Source: Bradyrhizobium tropiciagri (GTDB lineage Bacteria > Pseudomonadota > Alphaproteobacteria > Rhizobiales > Xanthobacteraceae). From it: a DNA stretch of 64,000 nt. Where the stretch lies: positions 124,001-188,000 of the forward strand of contig NZ_JAFCKH010000007.1 of assembly GCF_018130505.1 (NCBI RefSeq), in the 5' to 3' direction. Positions within the stretch are counted from its first letter, which is position 1. Every line of letters begins with the position of its first letter. A program made the translations under genes and the position numbers. This document shows, piece by piece, positions 21,770 through 32,306 of this stretch. Under the pieces are notes generated by a model, which saw nothing but the letters and a program-made list of their open reading frames with translations, was not told the origin of the DNA and made no database searches.

Positions 21770-22657
21770 CTATTGCTGAGCAGCCGTATTGAATGCGCCG
21801 GTCGCGGCGTTACCGACCAGGCGATTGGTGCCGAAGCTCGTCGGCGTGCCGGCAAAGGCCGCCGTCGAATTGAAGTTGATGTCGGAATCCGACACGCGGA
21901 TCCCGCCGCCGTTCAAGCCGGTCGCATTGCTGTTGACCGCGCTGCTGTTGATGGAAATCTGCGCGCCCGGATCGGCCGTGACTCCGATGGAGTTGCTGGA
22001 GAAGTCCGAACGCTTGACGGTGACGTTGTTGCCGTTGCCGACGGCGAGCCCGAACGCGTTGTTGTAGGAGCGCACATTGTCGAGGGTCGCGTTGTTGGTC
22101 GCCGCTCCTGCGATCGAGATTCCGGAGCCGGTGTTGTGGGTGATGATGGTGTCCTTGATCAGTAATTTGCCGCCGGCATTGGTGCGCTGATCGAGAATGC
22201 CCTGCTGGCCGAACTGCGTGACGACACAGTTTTCGATCGAGACCGACCCGGCCGAGATGATCTTGATGCCGGCAATGCCGGCATTTGCCGAAGGACCGAT
22301 GCCTTGGAACTGGATGTTCCGGAGCACCACCCGGTCGGAAATGCCGGCCTGGATGACGATGCCGTTGGTGCCGGCGACGAGCACGGAGCCGATCGTCTCA
22401 CTGCAATTGATGGTGATCGCCTTGGTGATGGTCAGCGCGCCGTAACCTGCGGGATCGAGGCAATTGATCTCGCCTTGCAGGGCGGTCTTGGAGATCGCGC
22501 CGGCAAACGTCTTGCAAGGCGCGGTGCGGCTGCACGGGTTGGCGTCGTCACCGACACCGGAGACCCAGGTTCGGGTCGCTTGGGCATGAGCGGGGGCTGA
22601 TGCGAGCGCGGGTAGAAGCAGGCCAATGGCCAATGTCAGCACGTGTAAACGCCGCAT
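21770..22657 (-). CDS. Secreted right-handed parallel beta-helix protein
   Basis: A 295-residue protein with a signal peptide (MRRLHVLTLAIGLLLPALAS...AHAQ, cleavage near residue 26). The N-terminal TWVSGVGDDANPCSRTAPCKTFAGAI block followed by many short VxIxN/LxNxx turns (IENCVV, IKDTIITHN, LDNVRSYNN, VKRSDFSSNS) is the pattern of a pectate-lyase-like beta-helix. Such folds occur in polysaccharide lyases and hydrolases, but I see no catalytic set, so enzymatic function is unproven. Similar small proteins are frequent in Bradyrhizobium. It is convergent with the repeat protein gene. Confidence 0.8.
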   Translation of the reverse strand: MRRLHVLTLAIGLLLPALASAPAHAQATRTWVSGVGDDANPCSRTAPCKTFAGAISKTALQGEINCLDPAGYGALTITKAITINCSETIGSVLVAGTNGIVIQAGISDRVVLRNIQFQGIGPSANAGIAGIKIISAGSVSIENCVVTQFGQQGILDQRTNAGGKLLIKDTIITHNTGSGISIAGAATNNATLDNVRSYNNAFGLAVGNGNNVTVKRSDFSSNSIGVTADPGAQISINSSAVNSNATGLNGGGIRVSDSDINFNSTAAFAGTPTSFGTNRLVGNAATGAFNTAAQQ

Positions 22658-22835
22658 AATTCAAAATCTCCCTTGAGAATGGACACCTGTATCCGAAACC
22701 TTCCTTTCAGCTCGAAATGTCGCACTGCAAGATTGGACTGCGGGCGCAATCAGCTGAACGGAAAGGCTTCGGGAAATCCGCCGGAGTGAAAAGTGTGGCC
22801 GGCAGCGCGAATGCTGCAGGAAGTTGCAAATTGAT

Positions 22836-24179
22836 TCAACTGGAAACGTGCGGTGCAACCAACCGTGGCTTTACGGACGCGGCGAGACCGACAAGCTCGG
22901 CCGGCTGAGCCGTCCGCACCGGGCTGCGAGAAAATTCCGCTCGCCATTCGGGCGTCAGCCACCACAGCAGGAACAGCAGCCCTAGTCCGTTCGACAGCAG
23001 TGCGGTGGTCAGCGGCACGTTCATGATCGCCTGGACGGCGATGCCCGACGACACCGCGACGAACTGCGGCGACAGATGTCGCGAGGCCATCGACCCGGCC
23101 GACAGGATCACGCCGCATACGAACGCCGAGATCGGAGCGAGCAAAAGGCCGACCGACGCGATGCCTTCGGTGGCGAGGAAGGAGGCGTTGAAATTGCCGT
23201 CGCGATAGACCGCCGCGAGCGTCGGTCCGAGTTCGCCATAGCCGCAGCCGTTGAGGTGCCGCAGGATCGACACCTGGCAGAAATGGGTGAGCTCGCGGCG
23301 GGCGAAGAAGTCGGCATAGTGATCGAGCGCCAGCGACGGAACCGCGATGAAGCGCAGGTTGATGGCGCTGAACAGAACGTCGTCCTTGTCGGCGGCAAGG
23401 ACGAAGAAGGCGGCGAGGCCGATCATCATCGGGATGAGAAACGCCAGCACCGTCGCAAGCCGCGGATTGAATTGCCCGAACAGCCAGAACAGGAACGGCA
23501 GCCAGATCGGTAGCAGGAGGATCGTCTTGTTGTTGACGACCGGATAGAAGCACAGCGCAAGCAGCAGCACGCAGGCTGCCGCGGTCCAGCGATGGCGCGT
23601 CGCGAAGTGCGCGAACAGATAGGGCAGCAGCGCGCCGATGATGATGCCGGTGAGATAGTTGAGCGGCGACGGCCGCGTCACGGCATTGCGCGCCGGCCCG
23701 TAGGGATCGCCAAGGCTGGTGCCGTAGGAGACGTCGGCGATCAGCACCGCGAACGATACCGCCAGCAGGACGAGCACGATGCGGTTCAAGGCCGCTTCCG
23801 ACAATTCCGGCCGCCAGATACGGAAGTCCCGCACCATGAGCGGGACGATCGCCGCCGCCAGCGCAGCGATCATGGCCCAGCGCGCGAACGCATGCGGATA
23901 GTCGAAGCCGCTGAAGAAGCTGAGCCAGACGAAGCCGAAAACCGCCGACAGCAGCGCGAAGGAAACGAGATAGCCGAAGCTGAAGCGTCCGGCGACGAAC
24001 GCCGGCACGAACACCACCATGACGGCCGTGCCGAGAACGGCTTGCGCGGTGATGCCGTCGGAGCGCCAGACGTGCATCGCCGGGAAGACGTAGCCGCAGG
24101 CGATCAGGGATGCGATGCTCATGACGAAGAACGCGAGAATGGATCCCCCGATCGCCAGGTCTTCGCGCGTCAATCTCAT
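22836..24179 (-). CDS. Polytopic inner-membrane protein, O-antigen polymerase-like topology
   Basis: A 447-residue protein with about ten to twelve hydrophobic segments and a periplasmic-type loop (ARRELTHFCQVSILRHLNGC...NASFLATEG) between late helices. One large loop between many helices is the layout of Wzy/WaaL polymerases and ligases, but I see no diagnostic motif, so this is only a resemblance. I placed the start at the ATG at 24177-24179 (MRLTREDLAIGG, GAGG about 13 bases upstream); an in-frame ATG at 24224 would add 15 residues. No sugar transferases are adjacent, which weakens a polysaccharide role. Confidence 0.65.
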   Translation of the reverse strand: MRLTREDLAIGGSILAFFVMSIASLIACGYVFPAMHVWRSDGITAQAVLGTAVMVVFVPAFVAGRFSFGYLVSFALLSAVFGFVWLSFFSGFDYPHAFARWAMIAALAAAIVPLMVRDFRIWRPELSEAALNRIVLVLLAVSFAVLIADVSYGTSLGDPYGPARNAVTRPSPLNYLTGIIIGALLPYLFAHFATRHRWTAAACVLLLALCFYPVVNNKTILLLPIWLPFLFWLFGQFNPRLATVLAFLIPMMIGLAAFFVLAADKDDVLFSAINLRFIAVPSLALDHYADFFARRELTHFCQVSILRHLNGCGYGELGPTLAAVYRDGNFNASFLATEGIASVGLLLAPISAFVCGVILSAGSMASRHLSPQFVAVSSGIAVQAIMNVPLTTALLSNGLGLLFLLWWLTPEWRAEFSRSPVRTAQPAELVGLAASVKPRLVAPHVSS

Positions 24180-24419
24180 CGGCCGGTTCGATCCTCGAAA
24201 GCTGTGTGTGCAGACAGCCAGCAAACCCCGGACGAGGCAAGTTAAGCTGAGTCTCGGTTGTTGTTTTTATGTTTCTCAATGTACGGCCGAGAAATGCACA
24301 ATTCTCGGTGAGGGGACTTGATAAACCGGCGACTCGCTAACGTGGCGCCCGGCATGCATGGCCACCGATTCGGGCCGGCGTCGATGTTTGATGGGCAGCG
24401 CTGGGGCCGAACCGGCCGA

Positions 24420-24614
24420 TCAGGCAAAGAAGGCGGCGATCGCGGCGAGGTCGGATTGGCGGGGTGCATCGCCGCGCAGGCTGGCGTCGATGGCGCGACG
24501 GCATGCGTCGACCGTCGGAGCGTCGTTCAGTTCGTTGGCGGCATCGAGGATCGACCAGATCGTGTCGATCGGGACGTTGTCGCTGAGCTGGGCGGCGGTC
24601 TGGTCGGACGGCAT
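24420..24614 (-). CDS. Small acidic protein, function unknown
   Basis: A 64-residue protein (MPSDQTAAQLSDNVPIDTIW...) with no signal peptide or membrane helix. I recognise no family. It lies 28 bases behind the small zinc-ribbon gene on the same strand, so the two are probably one unit. No clear ribosome-binding site was found, so confidence is limited. Confidence 0.5.
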   Translation of the reverse strand: MPSDQTAAQLSDNVPIDTIWSILDAANELNDAPTVDACRRAIDASLRGDAPRQSDLAAIAAFFA

Positions 24615-24642
24615 CGATGGCGCCAAGGCTAAACTCAAAGGG

Positions 24643-24843
24643 CTAGAACTCGAACACGTCTCGGCTGCGCTCAGCCAGCATGTGCAGATCTGCCATAGTG
24701 CCGCGCACGGCATTGCAGCGGCTGCATTCGATGATGGTGTCGTCGGACGCATGCGCCGGATCGGTCGCCTTGATCGAGAGGCTGCCGCAATCGGTGCAGA
24801 TGATCTTGAACCCGGTTGAAATCGTTTGCTGCTCTAAAATCAT
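24643..24843 (-). CDS. Small CxxC-CxxC zinc-ribbon-like protein
   Basis: A 66-residue protein with two metal-binding knuckles, Cys16-x2-Cys19 (ICTDCGSL) and Cys40-x2-Cys43 (ECSRCNAV), spaced like a zinc ribbon. It is cytoplasmic by composition. The function is unknown; such ribbons bind nucleic acid or mediate protein contacts. It is followed by the 64-residue gene. Confidence 0.65.
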   Translation of the reverse strand: MILEQQTISTGFKIICTDCGSLSIKATDPAHASDDTIIECSRCNAVRGTMADLHMLAERSRDVFEF

Positions 24844-24966
24844 TTTGGCCTGAGCCCCTGTTGACGCCGACCTTACGGAAGAATTTTTAAAACTGGGGTC
24901 GCGGAGTGGGTCGCAATCGAGCGACCGGATTAGGAGGCAGTTAAGGTTGGGCCTGAGGTTCGACCG

Positions 24967-24999
24967 AACAAAAAAGCCGCCCAGGGGCGGCCTTTTTGT
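24967..24999 (-). terminator. Rho-independent terminator of the small membrane-protein gene
   Basis: On the minus strand the stem GGCCGCCCC/GGGCGGCTT is followed by TTTTTTG. It also has an A-rich left flank and could work in both directions. It lies about 20 bases behind the stop codon of the gene starting at 25224. Confidence 0.85.
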
Positions 25000-25020
25000 C
25001 TGGCCGAAGCCTGGAAACTC

Positions 25021-25224
25021 TTAGCGGACGGTCGAGGTCCCCGACGAGGTGATCGCGACCGGTTTACCGGCCTTGATGACCTGGGTGGACTGGGCGGTCT
25101 GACTGAAGTCCGCATTGTTGCGGGCGGAAATGCCGAGCGCTGCAACCGCGATGCCTGCAATGAGCGCGACGACCACAATCTTGAGATGGGTCGAACGATC
25201 AGCTGAGTGGATCGAGTGGTTCAT
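25021..25224 (-). CDS. Small single-pass membrane protein, function unknown
   Basis: A 67-residue protein, MNHSIHSADRSTHLK followed by one hydrophobic segment (IVVVALIAGIAVAALGISA, residues about 16-34) and a short Ser/Thr-rich tail ending VITSSGTSTVR-like. Predicted topology is N-terminus in, tail in the periplasm. Close relatives seem to be frequent in Bradyrhizobium genomes, from memory of the family. It has its own terminator. Confidence 0.75.
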   Translation of the reverse strand: MNHSIHSADRSTHLKIVVVALIAGIAVAALGISARNNADFSQTAQSTQVIKAGKPVAITSSGTSTVR

Positions 25225-25415
25225 GGTCGCCTCCGGGCGTCTATGCGCCGTCTGTTGGACGGATTCGTAAGCCCCATCTGTTTCCGGATCGTTTCGTGGG
25301 TTCCCCGAAATGGTTTCATCCGTCCGGCGGTTTGGTTTCGCCGCGGCTTGCGCGGCGCCGCCTCAAAGCCGAAAATGAAGCCGGGCGCGGGGATGCGCCC
25401 GGGAGAAAAACAATA

Positions 25416-26438
25416 ATGAAAACAATGAACATGACCCGCAGGGGCCTGCTTGGGGCCGGTTCCGGGGCGGTCGCGGCCGCGATGCTTGGTAAACCTGCTC
25501 TTGCCGCCGCCGAGTTCGATTTCAAGCTCGGCGTCAACACCCCGGAAACCCATCCGCTAACGATCCGCCTGGCCGAGGCCGCCAAGGCGGTCGGCGCGCA
25601 GTCGGCCGGCCGGGTCAACATCACGGTGTTCGCCAACAGCCAGCTTGGCGGCGACCCGGAAATGCTGTCGCAGGTTCGCGCCGGCGGCATCGAGCTGCTG
25701 GCGGCGCCGAGCATGACGTTATCGACGCTGGTGCCGCTGTCGGGCCTGCCCAGCATCGGCTTCGCCTTCCAGTCCTACGACCAGGTCTGGGCGGCGATGG
25801 ACGGCGGCGTCGGCGACCTCGTGCGCGAGGCGATCGCCAGGACCGGCGTGGTGCCGTTGAAGAAGGTCTGGGACAACGGCTTCCGCCAGATCACCTCGTC
25901 GTCGAGCCGGCAGCTCAACAGCGTCGACGATCTCAGGGGATTCAAGATCCGCGTGCCGGTGACGGCGCTGCTGACCTCGCTGTTCTCCGGGCTCGGCGCG
26001 CTGCCGTCGAGCATCTCCTACAGCGAGCTCTATTCGGCACTGCAGACCCACATCGTCGAGGGCCAGGAGAACCCGCTGGCGCAGGTCTCGACCGGCAAGC
26101 TCTACGAGGTGCAGAAATACTGCGCGCTGTCGAACCATTGCTGGAGCGGCTACTGGATCCTCGGCAACCGCCGCGTCATGGCGAGCCTGCCGCCGGACCT
26201 GCTCGAGATCATCAACACCGCCTTCGACGCCGCGGCGGTGAAGGAGCGGGCCGACCTCGTCGAGATGGACCGCTCCCTGCAGGCCGAGCTGACGGAGAAG
26301 GGCATGACCTTCAACAAGCCCGACCCCGTGCAGTTCAGGGCCGCGCTGGTGAAGGCCGGCTTCTACACGCAATGGCAAAAGACCTACGGCGCGGAGCCCT
26401 GGGCGGCGTTGGAGAAGTATACCGGCAAGCTGACCTGA
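25416..26438 (+). CDS. TRAP transporter substrate-binding protein (DctP family), Tat-exported
   Basis: A 340-residue periplasmic binding protein. MTRRGLLGAGSGAVAAAML at residues 6-24 is a twin-arginine signal. The mature part has the DctP fold, with LRGFKIRVP around residue 176 holding the Arg that usually salt-bridges a carboxylate ligand, followed by the GQENPLAQ strand. GGGAG lies ahead of the ATG. The membrane subunits DctQ and DctM are not adjacent, so it must work with permeases encoded elsewhere. A MarR gene follows on the same strand. Confidence 0.9.
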   Translation: MKTMNMTRRGLLGAGSGAVAAAMLGKPALAAAEFDFKLGVNTPETHPLTIRLAEAAKAVGAQSAGRVNITVFANSQLGGDPEMLSQVRAGGIELLAAPSMTLSTLVPLSGLPSIGFAFQSYDQVWAAMDGGVGDLVREAIARTGVVPLKKVWDNGFRQITSSSSRQLNSVDDLRGFKIRVPVTALLTSLFSGLGALPSSISYSELYSALQTHIVEGQENPLAQVSTGKLYEVQKYCALSNHCWSGYWILGNRRVMASLPPDLLEIINTAFDAAAVKERADLVEMDRSLQAELTEKGMTFNKPDPVQFRAALVKAGFYTQWQKTYGAEPWAALEKYTGKLT

Positions 26439-26458
26439 TCGATCCGGAGGATCAGGTC
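26432..26458 (+). other. Stem-loop over the stop codon of the TRAP gene
   Basis: GACCTGATC and GATCAGGTC form perfect nine-base arms around a nine-base loop, and the stop codon TGA lies in the left arm. There is no T tract. It could be a weak terminator, an RNA-stabilising stem or a regulator site. Confidence 0.45.
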
Positions 26459-26601
26459 CTCGCCGAGTGCGGACTTTCCTGGGGATATCGGTGGCGTCAC
26501 CGACGAGGCCGATCGGGTGCCGGCGGCGCAGCGTGAGATCGATGACAGCGTCAACGATCTCCTGGCTCGGCAGCGGGCCTCTTCGTTGGCAGAGGTTGGC
26601 G

Positions 26602-27117
26602 ATGACCGAGAAGCTGAAGACCGCCAAGGCCTTGCCGCCGGCACTTGCCGTCGACGCCGAGCAGGCGCCGATCACCGCCATGCTGTCATCGCAGTTGATG
26701 GTGCTGGCCAATCTGCTCAAGCGCGGCGCCATCCTGCGCTACAAGCGGCTCGCGGGGCTGTCCTCCGTCGAGTTCGGCCTGGTGGCCTCGCTCGGGCGGC
26801 GGCCACCGATGAGCGTGGTGCGGTTGGCGGAGGCGGTCGGCATGGACAAGGGCCAGATCAGCCGGGCGCTCGCCGAACTCGTCGCGCGCAAGCTGGTCGC
26901 CAAGGCGCCCAACCCGCACGACAACAGGGAGACGCTGGTGTCCCTGACCAAGGCCGGGCTGGCCGTCCATGACGCGATCGTTGCCGGCGCGCAGGAGCGC
27001 AACCGGCGCCTGCTGGAACAGCTCGATCCACAGGATCTTGAGGCGCTGCTTGGACATATCGACCGCCTGACCGCAACAGCCGCAGAAATGCTCGCGGCCG
27101 AGAAAGAGCTGGGCTGA
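26602..27117 (+). CDS. MarR-family transcriptional regulator
   Basis: A 171-residue winged-helix repressor of the MarR type. The DNA-binding part is VVRLAEAVGMDKGQISRALAELVARKLVAK (residues about 71-100), with the wing PNPHDNRETLVSLTKAG after it, and helices at both ends for dimerisation. GAGGT precedes the ATG. It lies 163 bases behind the TRAP binding protein gene on the same strand; it might regulate that gene, but nothing in the sequence proves it. Confidence 0.88.
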   Translation: MTEKLKTAKALPPALAVDAEQAPITAMLSSQLMVLANLLKRGAILRYKRLAGLSSVEFGLVASLGRRPPMSVVRLAEAVGMDKGQISRALAELVARKLVAKAPNPHDNRETLVSLTKAGLAVHDAIVAGAQERNRRLLEQLDPQDLEALLGHIDRLTATAAEMLAAEKELG

Positions 27118-27331
27118 TATGGCAGTGGTGCAGGGCACCGGAGGCCTTCCACGGCGTTGCCCCGAGGAGCAAGCGCATCCGCCCGGTGGCGCCGAGAGCC
27201 CGCGGAGACGACGGTAAAAGCGTCAAAATAGCTTGTCTTGCGCCCCCTGTTGCGCTGCGCTAAAGCCTCAAGAACAATTCCAATCAACGAATCTGCGGCA
27301 TGTCCGAAACCGCAGCAAGAAGGCCTCGCCG

Positions 27332-27697
27332 ATGACCGGCATCCTGCAGAATTATCTCCCACTTGTGGTCTTTATCGGGGTCGCCGGCCTGATCGGTCTG
27401 GCGCTCCTCGTCGCCCCGTTCCTGGTCGCGTTCCAGCAGCCGGATCCAGAAAAGCTGTCCGCCTATGAATGCGGATTCAACGCTTTTGACGACGCCCGCA
27501 TGAAGTTCGACGTCCGCTTCTACCTGGTGGCGATCCTCTTCATCATCTTCGACCTCGAAGTCGCGTTCCTGTTCCCCTGGGCGGTCGCGTTCGGAAAGCT
27601 CGGCGTAACGGGGTTCTGGTCGATGATGGTTTTCCTGGCCGTGCTGACGGTCGGGTTTGCGTATGAATGGAAGAAAGGCGCGCTCGAATGGGATTGA
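27332..27697 (+). CDS. nuoA: NADH-quinone oxidoreductase subunit A
   Basis: A 121-residue membrane subunit of complex I with three helices. The loop [20 protein letters not shown], conserved in all NuoA/ND3 proteins, is at residues about 46-65; its Cys marks the quinone-channel loop. I chose [10 protein letters not shown] as the N-terminus over a longer frame without conservation. First gene of the nuo operon; its end overlaps nuoB by ten bases. Confidence 0.97.
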   Translation: MTGILQNYLPLVVFIGVAGLIGLALLVAPFLVAFQQPDPEKLSAYECGFNAFDDARMKFDVRFYLVAILFIIFDLEVAFLFPWAVAFGKLGVTGFWSMMVFLAVLTVGFAYEWKKGALEWD

Positions 27698-28269
27698 GCC
27701 CCACAGCCCAACCTGCGATCGCGCAGGCTCCGAAGGGCATCCTTGATCCGTCGACCGGCAAGCCGGTCGGCGCCAATGATCCGTTTTTCCTCGAGGTCAA
27801 TCACGAGCTGTCCGACAAGGGCTTCTTCGTTGCCGCGGCCGACGATCTCATCACCTGGGCCCGCACCGGCTCGCTGATGTGGATGACCTTCGGTCTCGCC
27901 TGCTGCGCGGTCGAGATGATGCAGGTCTCGATGCCGCGCTACGACGTCGAGCGCTTCGGCTTCGCGCCGCGCGCCTCGCCGCGGCAGTCCGACGTGATGA
28001 TCGTCGCGGGCACGCTGACCAACAAGATGGCGCCGGCGCTGCGCAAGGTCTACGACCAGATGCCCGAGCCGCGCTACGTCATCTCGATGGGCTCCTGCGC
28101 CAATGGCGGCGGCTACTATCACTATTCCTACTCGGTGGTGCGCGGCTGCGACCGCATCGTGCCCATCGACATCTACGTGCCGGGCTGCCCGCCCACGGCG
28201 GAAGCGCTGCTCTACGGCGTGCTGCTGCTGCAGAAGAAGATCCGCCGGATCGGCACCATCGAACGCTAA
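27688..28269 (+). CDS. nuoB: NADH-quinone oxidoreductase subunit B
   Basis: A 193-residue subunit carrying cluster N2, the last iron-sulfur cluster before quinone. Ligands are the adjacent Cys72 and Cys73 (GLACCAVE), Cys137 (GSCANGGG) and Cys167 (VPGCPPT). It sits in the peripheral arm next to NuoD. The N-terminal 40 residues are an alphaproteobacterial extension. Starts inside nuoA. Confidence 0.98.
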   Translation: MGLSPTAQPAIAQAPKGILDPSTGKPVGANDPFFLEVNHELSDKGFFVAAADDLITWARTGSLMWMTFGLACCAVEMMQVSMPRYDVERFGFAPRASPRQSDVMIVAGTLTNKMAPALRKVYDQMPEPRYVISMGSCANGGGYYHYSYSVVRGCDRIVPIDIYVPGCPPTAEALLYGVLLLQKKIRRIGTIER

Positions 28270-28281
28270 GGTTTTTACGTC

Positions 28282-28899
28282 ATGGACGACGGCAAGCTCG
28301 ACGCCCTTGGGCAGACGATCGTGAGCGCGCTTTCGGGCGCGGCCACCACGCACTCGGTCGCGTTCAACCAGCTCACTATCGATGTCGAGATTGGCAGAAT
28401 CGTGGACGTCGTTACGTTTTTGCGTGACGATCCGAACTGCCGTTTCGTCAATATCACCGACGTCACCGCGGTCGACTATCCCTCCCGCGAGAAGCGCTTC
28501 GACGTGATCTACCATCTGCTGTCGCCGACGCTAAACACGCGCATCCGCGTGCGCGGCCAGGCCGACGAGACCACGCAGGTGCCCTCGATCATCAGCGTTT
28601 TCCCGGGCGCCGACTGGTTCGAGCGCGAGACCTACGATCTCTACGGCGTGATCTTCACCGGCCATCCCGACATGCGGCGGCTGCTGACCGATTACGGCTT
28701 CGACGGCCATCCGCTGCGCAAGGATTTTCCGCTCACCGGTTTCGTCGAGGTTCGCTATGACGACCAGGAGAAGCGGGTGCTGTACGAGCCCGTGAGGCTC
28801 AACCAGGAATTCCGCAAGTTCGATTTCCTCTCGCCCTGGGAAGGCGCGGACTATCCGCTGCCCGGCGACGAGAAGGCCAAGGCGGAGCCGAAGCCATGA
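28282..28899 (+). CDS. nuoC: NADH-quinone oxidoreductase subunit C
   Basis: A 205-residue 30 kDa-type subunit of the hydrophilic arm, separate from NuoD as in alphaproteobacteria and mitochondria (fused in E. coli). The signature [27 protein letters not shown]... is at residues about 114-137, ending in the FPLTG segment. It has no cofactor. It overlaps nuoD by four bases (ATGA). Confidence 0.98.
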   Translation: MDDGKLDALGQTIVSALSGAATTHSVAFNQLTIDVEIGRIVDVVTFLRDDPNCRFVNITDVTAVDYPSREKRFDVIYHLLSPTLNTRIRVRGQADETTQVPSIISVFPGADWFERETYDLYGVIFTGHPDMRRLLTDYGFDGHPLRKDFPLTGFVEVRYDDQEKRVLYEPVRLNQEFRKFDFLSPWEGADYPLPGDEKAKAEPKP

Positions 28900-30092
28900 A
28901 TGAACAGCCGCAAAACCTTCGCAACTTCACCATCAACTTCGGTCCGCAGCATCCGGCGGCGCACGGCGTGTTGCGTCTCGTGCTGGAGCTCGACGGCGAG
29001 GTCGTCGAACGCGTCGATCCGCACATCGGCCTGCTTCACCGCGGCACCGAGAAGCTGATCGAGCACAAGACCTATCTGCAGGCGATTCCGTATTTCGACC
29101 GGCTCGACTACGTCGCGCCGATGAACCAGGAGCATGCGTTCTGCCTCGCGGCCGAGAAGCTGCTCGGCATCACGGTGCCGCGCCGCGGCCAGCTGATCCG
29201 CGTGCTCTATTGCGAGATCGGCCGTATCCTCTCGCACCTCCTCAACGTCACGACACAGGCGATGGACGTCGGCGCGCTGACCCCGCCGCTGTGGGGCTTC
29301 GAAGAGCGCGAGAAGCTGATGGTGTTCTACGAGCGTGCCTCGGGTTCGCGCATGCACGCGGCGTTCTTCCGCGTCGGCGGCGTGCACCAGGACCTGCCGC
29401 CGAAGCTGATCGACGACATCGATGCGTGGTGCGATCCGTTCCTCAAGGTGGTCGACGACCTCGACACGCTGCTGACCGGCAACCGCATTTTCAAGCAGCG
29501 CAACGTCGACATCGGCGTGGTGCCGCTGAAGGAAGCCTGGGAGTGGGGCTTCTCCGGCGTGATGGTGCGCGGCTCCGGCGCCGCCTGGGACCTGCGCAAG
29601 TCGCAGCCTTATGAGTGCTACGCCGAAATGGATTTCGACGTGCCGATCGGCAAGAACGGCGACTGCTACGACCGCTATCTGATCCGCATGGAAGAGATGC
29701 GCCAGTCGGTGCGCATCATGAAGCAGTGCATCCAGAAGCTCAAAGCGGCCGACGGGCAGGGCCCGGTGGTGGTCGAAGACAACAAGATCGCGCCGCCGCG
29801 CCGTGGCGAGATGAAGCGCTCGATGGAAGCGCTGATCCACCACTTCAAGCTCTACACCGAAGGCGTCCACGTGCCGGCCGGCGAGGTCTATGCCGCGGTC
29901 GAGGCGCCGAAGGGCGAGTTCGGCGTCTATCTCGTCGCCGACGGCACCAACAAGCCCTACAAGTGCAAGATCCGCGCGCCGGGCTTCGCCCATCTGCAGG
30001 CGATGGATCACATCTGCAAGGGCCATCTCCTGGCCGACGTTTCCGCCATCCTTGGCTCGCTGGACATCGTGTTCGGCGAGGTCGACCGGTGA
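28896..30092 (+). CDS. nuoD: NADH-quinone oxidoreductase subunit D
   Basis: A 398-residue 49 kDa-type subunit that forms the quinone-binding pocket with Nuo[12 protein letters not shown] at residues 15-25 contains the conserved His loop lining the pocket, and the C-terminus ends in the canonical DIVFGEVDR. It is related to the large subunit of [NiFe] hydrogenases. Length is normal. The gap to nuoE is 43 bases. Confidence 0.98.
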   Translation: MNEQPQNLRNFTINFGPQHPAAHGVLRLVLELDGEVVERVDPHIGLLHRGTEKLIEHKTYLQAIPYFDRLDYVAPMNQEHAFCLAAEKLLGITVPRRGQLIRVLYCEIGRILSHLLNVTTQAMDVGALTPPLWGFEEREKLMVFYERASGSRMHAAFFRVGGVHQDLPPKLIDDIDAWCDPFLKVVDDLDTLLTGNRIFKQRNVDIGVVPLKEAWEWGFSGVMVRGSGAAWDLRKSQPYECYAEMDFDVPIGKNGDCYDRYLIRMEEMRQSVRIMKQCIQKLKAADGQGPVVVEDNKIAPPRRGEMKRSMEALIHHFKLYTEGVHVPAGEVYAAVEAPKGEFGVYLVADGTNKPYKCKIRAPGFAHLQAMDHICKGHLLADVSAILGSLDIVFGEVDR

Positions 30093-30135
30093 TGATGCCC
30101 GCATCCGCACCGCGCGCTAATTGAGAGTTTGATCG

Positions 30136-30747
30136 ATGTCCGTCCGCCGCCTTGCCCCGAAGGAATTGCAGCCCGCGAGCTTCACGTTCAGCGACGAGAA
30201 TCTCGCCTGGGCCAAGAAGGAGATGGCGAAATATCCGGAAGGTCGTCAGGCCTCGGCCGCGATCGCGATCCTGTGGCGCGTGCAGGAGCAGCATGAGGGC
30301 TGGGTGTCGGAAGCCGCGATCCGCGCCGTCGCCGACCTGCTCGATATGCCGCACATCCGCATGCTGGAGATCGCGACCTTCTACACCATGTTCCAGCTCT
30401 CGCCGGTCGGCAAGAAGGCGCATGTCCAGGTCTGCGGCACCACGCCGTGCCGGCTCCGCGGCGCCGGCGACCTGATCGAGGTGTGCCAGCATCGCATCCA
30501 TCACGATCCCTTCCAGCTGTCGAAGGACGGCAACTTCTCCTGGGAAGAGGTCGAGTGCCTGGGCGCCTGCGTGAACGCGCCGATGGTGCTGATCTGGAAG
30601 GACACCTATGAGGACCTGACCAAGGAAACCTTCGGCAAGGTGCTCGACGGTTTCGCCGCCGGCAATCCGCCGAAGCCGGGCCCGCAGGTCGACCGTCAGT
30701 TCTCCGCCCCCGCGGGCGGCCCGACCACGCTGAAGGAAACCACCTGA
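30136..30747 (+). CDS. nuoE: NADH-quinone oxidoreductase subunit E
   Basis: A 203-residue 24 kDa-type subunit with the N1a [2Fe-2S] cluster. Ligands are Cys100 and Cys105 ([11 protein letters not shown]) and Cys141 and Cys145 ([10 protein letters not shown]). It pairs with NuoF at the NADH end of the arm. The C-terminus carries a Pro/Gly-rich tail beyond the usual domain. Confidence 0.98.
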   Translation: MSVRRLAPKELQPASFTFSDENLAWAKKEMAKYPEGRQASAAIAILWRVQEQHEGWVSEAAIRAVADLLDMPHIRMLEIATFYTMFQLSPVGKKAHVQVCGTTPCRLRGAGDLIEVCQHRIHHDPFQLSKDGNFSWEEVECLGACVNAPMVLIWKDTYEDLTKETFGKVLDGFAAGNPPKPGPQVDRQFSAPAGGPTTLKETT

Positions 30748-30791
30748 TGCGCGGTCACGTGCTGGCAAACGGAACGGGGAGGGAGGCTGCG

Positions 30792-30956
30792 ATGAATGCC
30801 TGGCGCACGATCGCCCTGCACACGTCCGTTGCCGCCGGCTTCATGTTCCTGCTGCAGCGCTACGGGCTGAGCGCCTCGCTGGAATCAAGTCTGTTGTGGG
30901 CGATCGTGTTCGGCGGCTGCGCTGCCGGGCTCGCTTACTCCCAAGCCAAACGGTGA
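30792..30956 (+). CDS. Small two-helix membrane protein inside the nuo operon
   Basis: A 54-residue protein, [20 protein letters not shown]..., with two hydrophobic segments (residues about 6-22 and 33-50) and a short basic end. I chose the ATG behind GGGGAGGGAGG; an earlier ATG overlapping the nuoE stop would add 15 poorly supported residues. It sits between nuoE and nuoF with no terminator on either side, so it is co-transcribed with complex I. I recognise no family. A role as accessory or assembly factor is only suggested by position. Confidence 0.7.
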   Translation: MNAWRTIALHTSVAAGFMFLLQRYGLSASLESSLLWAIVFGGCAAGLAYSQAKR

Positions 30957-30975
30957 TGTTCGGAAAGTTTTGAGC

Positions 30976-32301
<1,326 letters not shown>

Positions 32302-32306
32302 CGACG

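Noticed and set aside
26439-26601. Remnant of a protein gene between the TRAP and MarR genes
   Set aside because: Short frames give no recognisable family on either strand; I could not support a pseudogene call.
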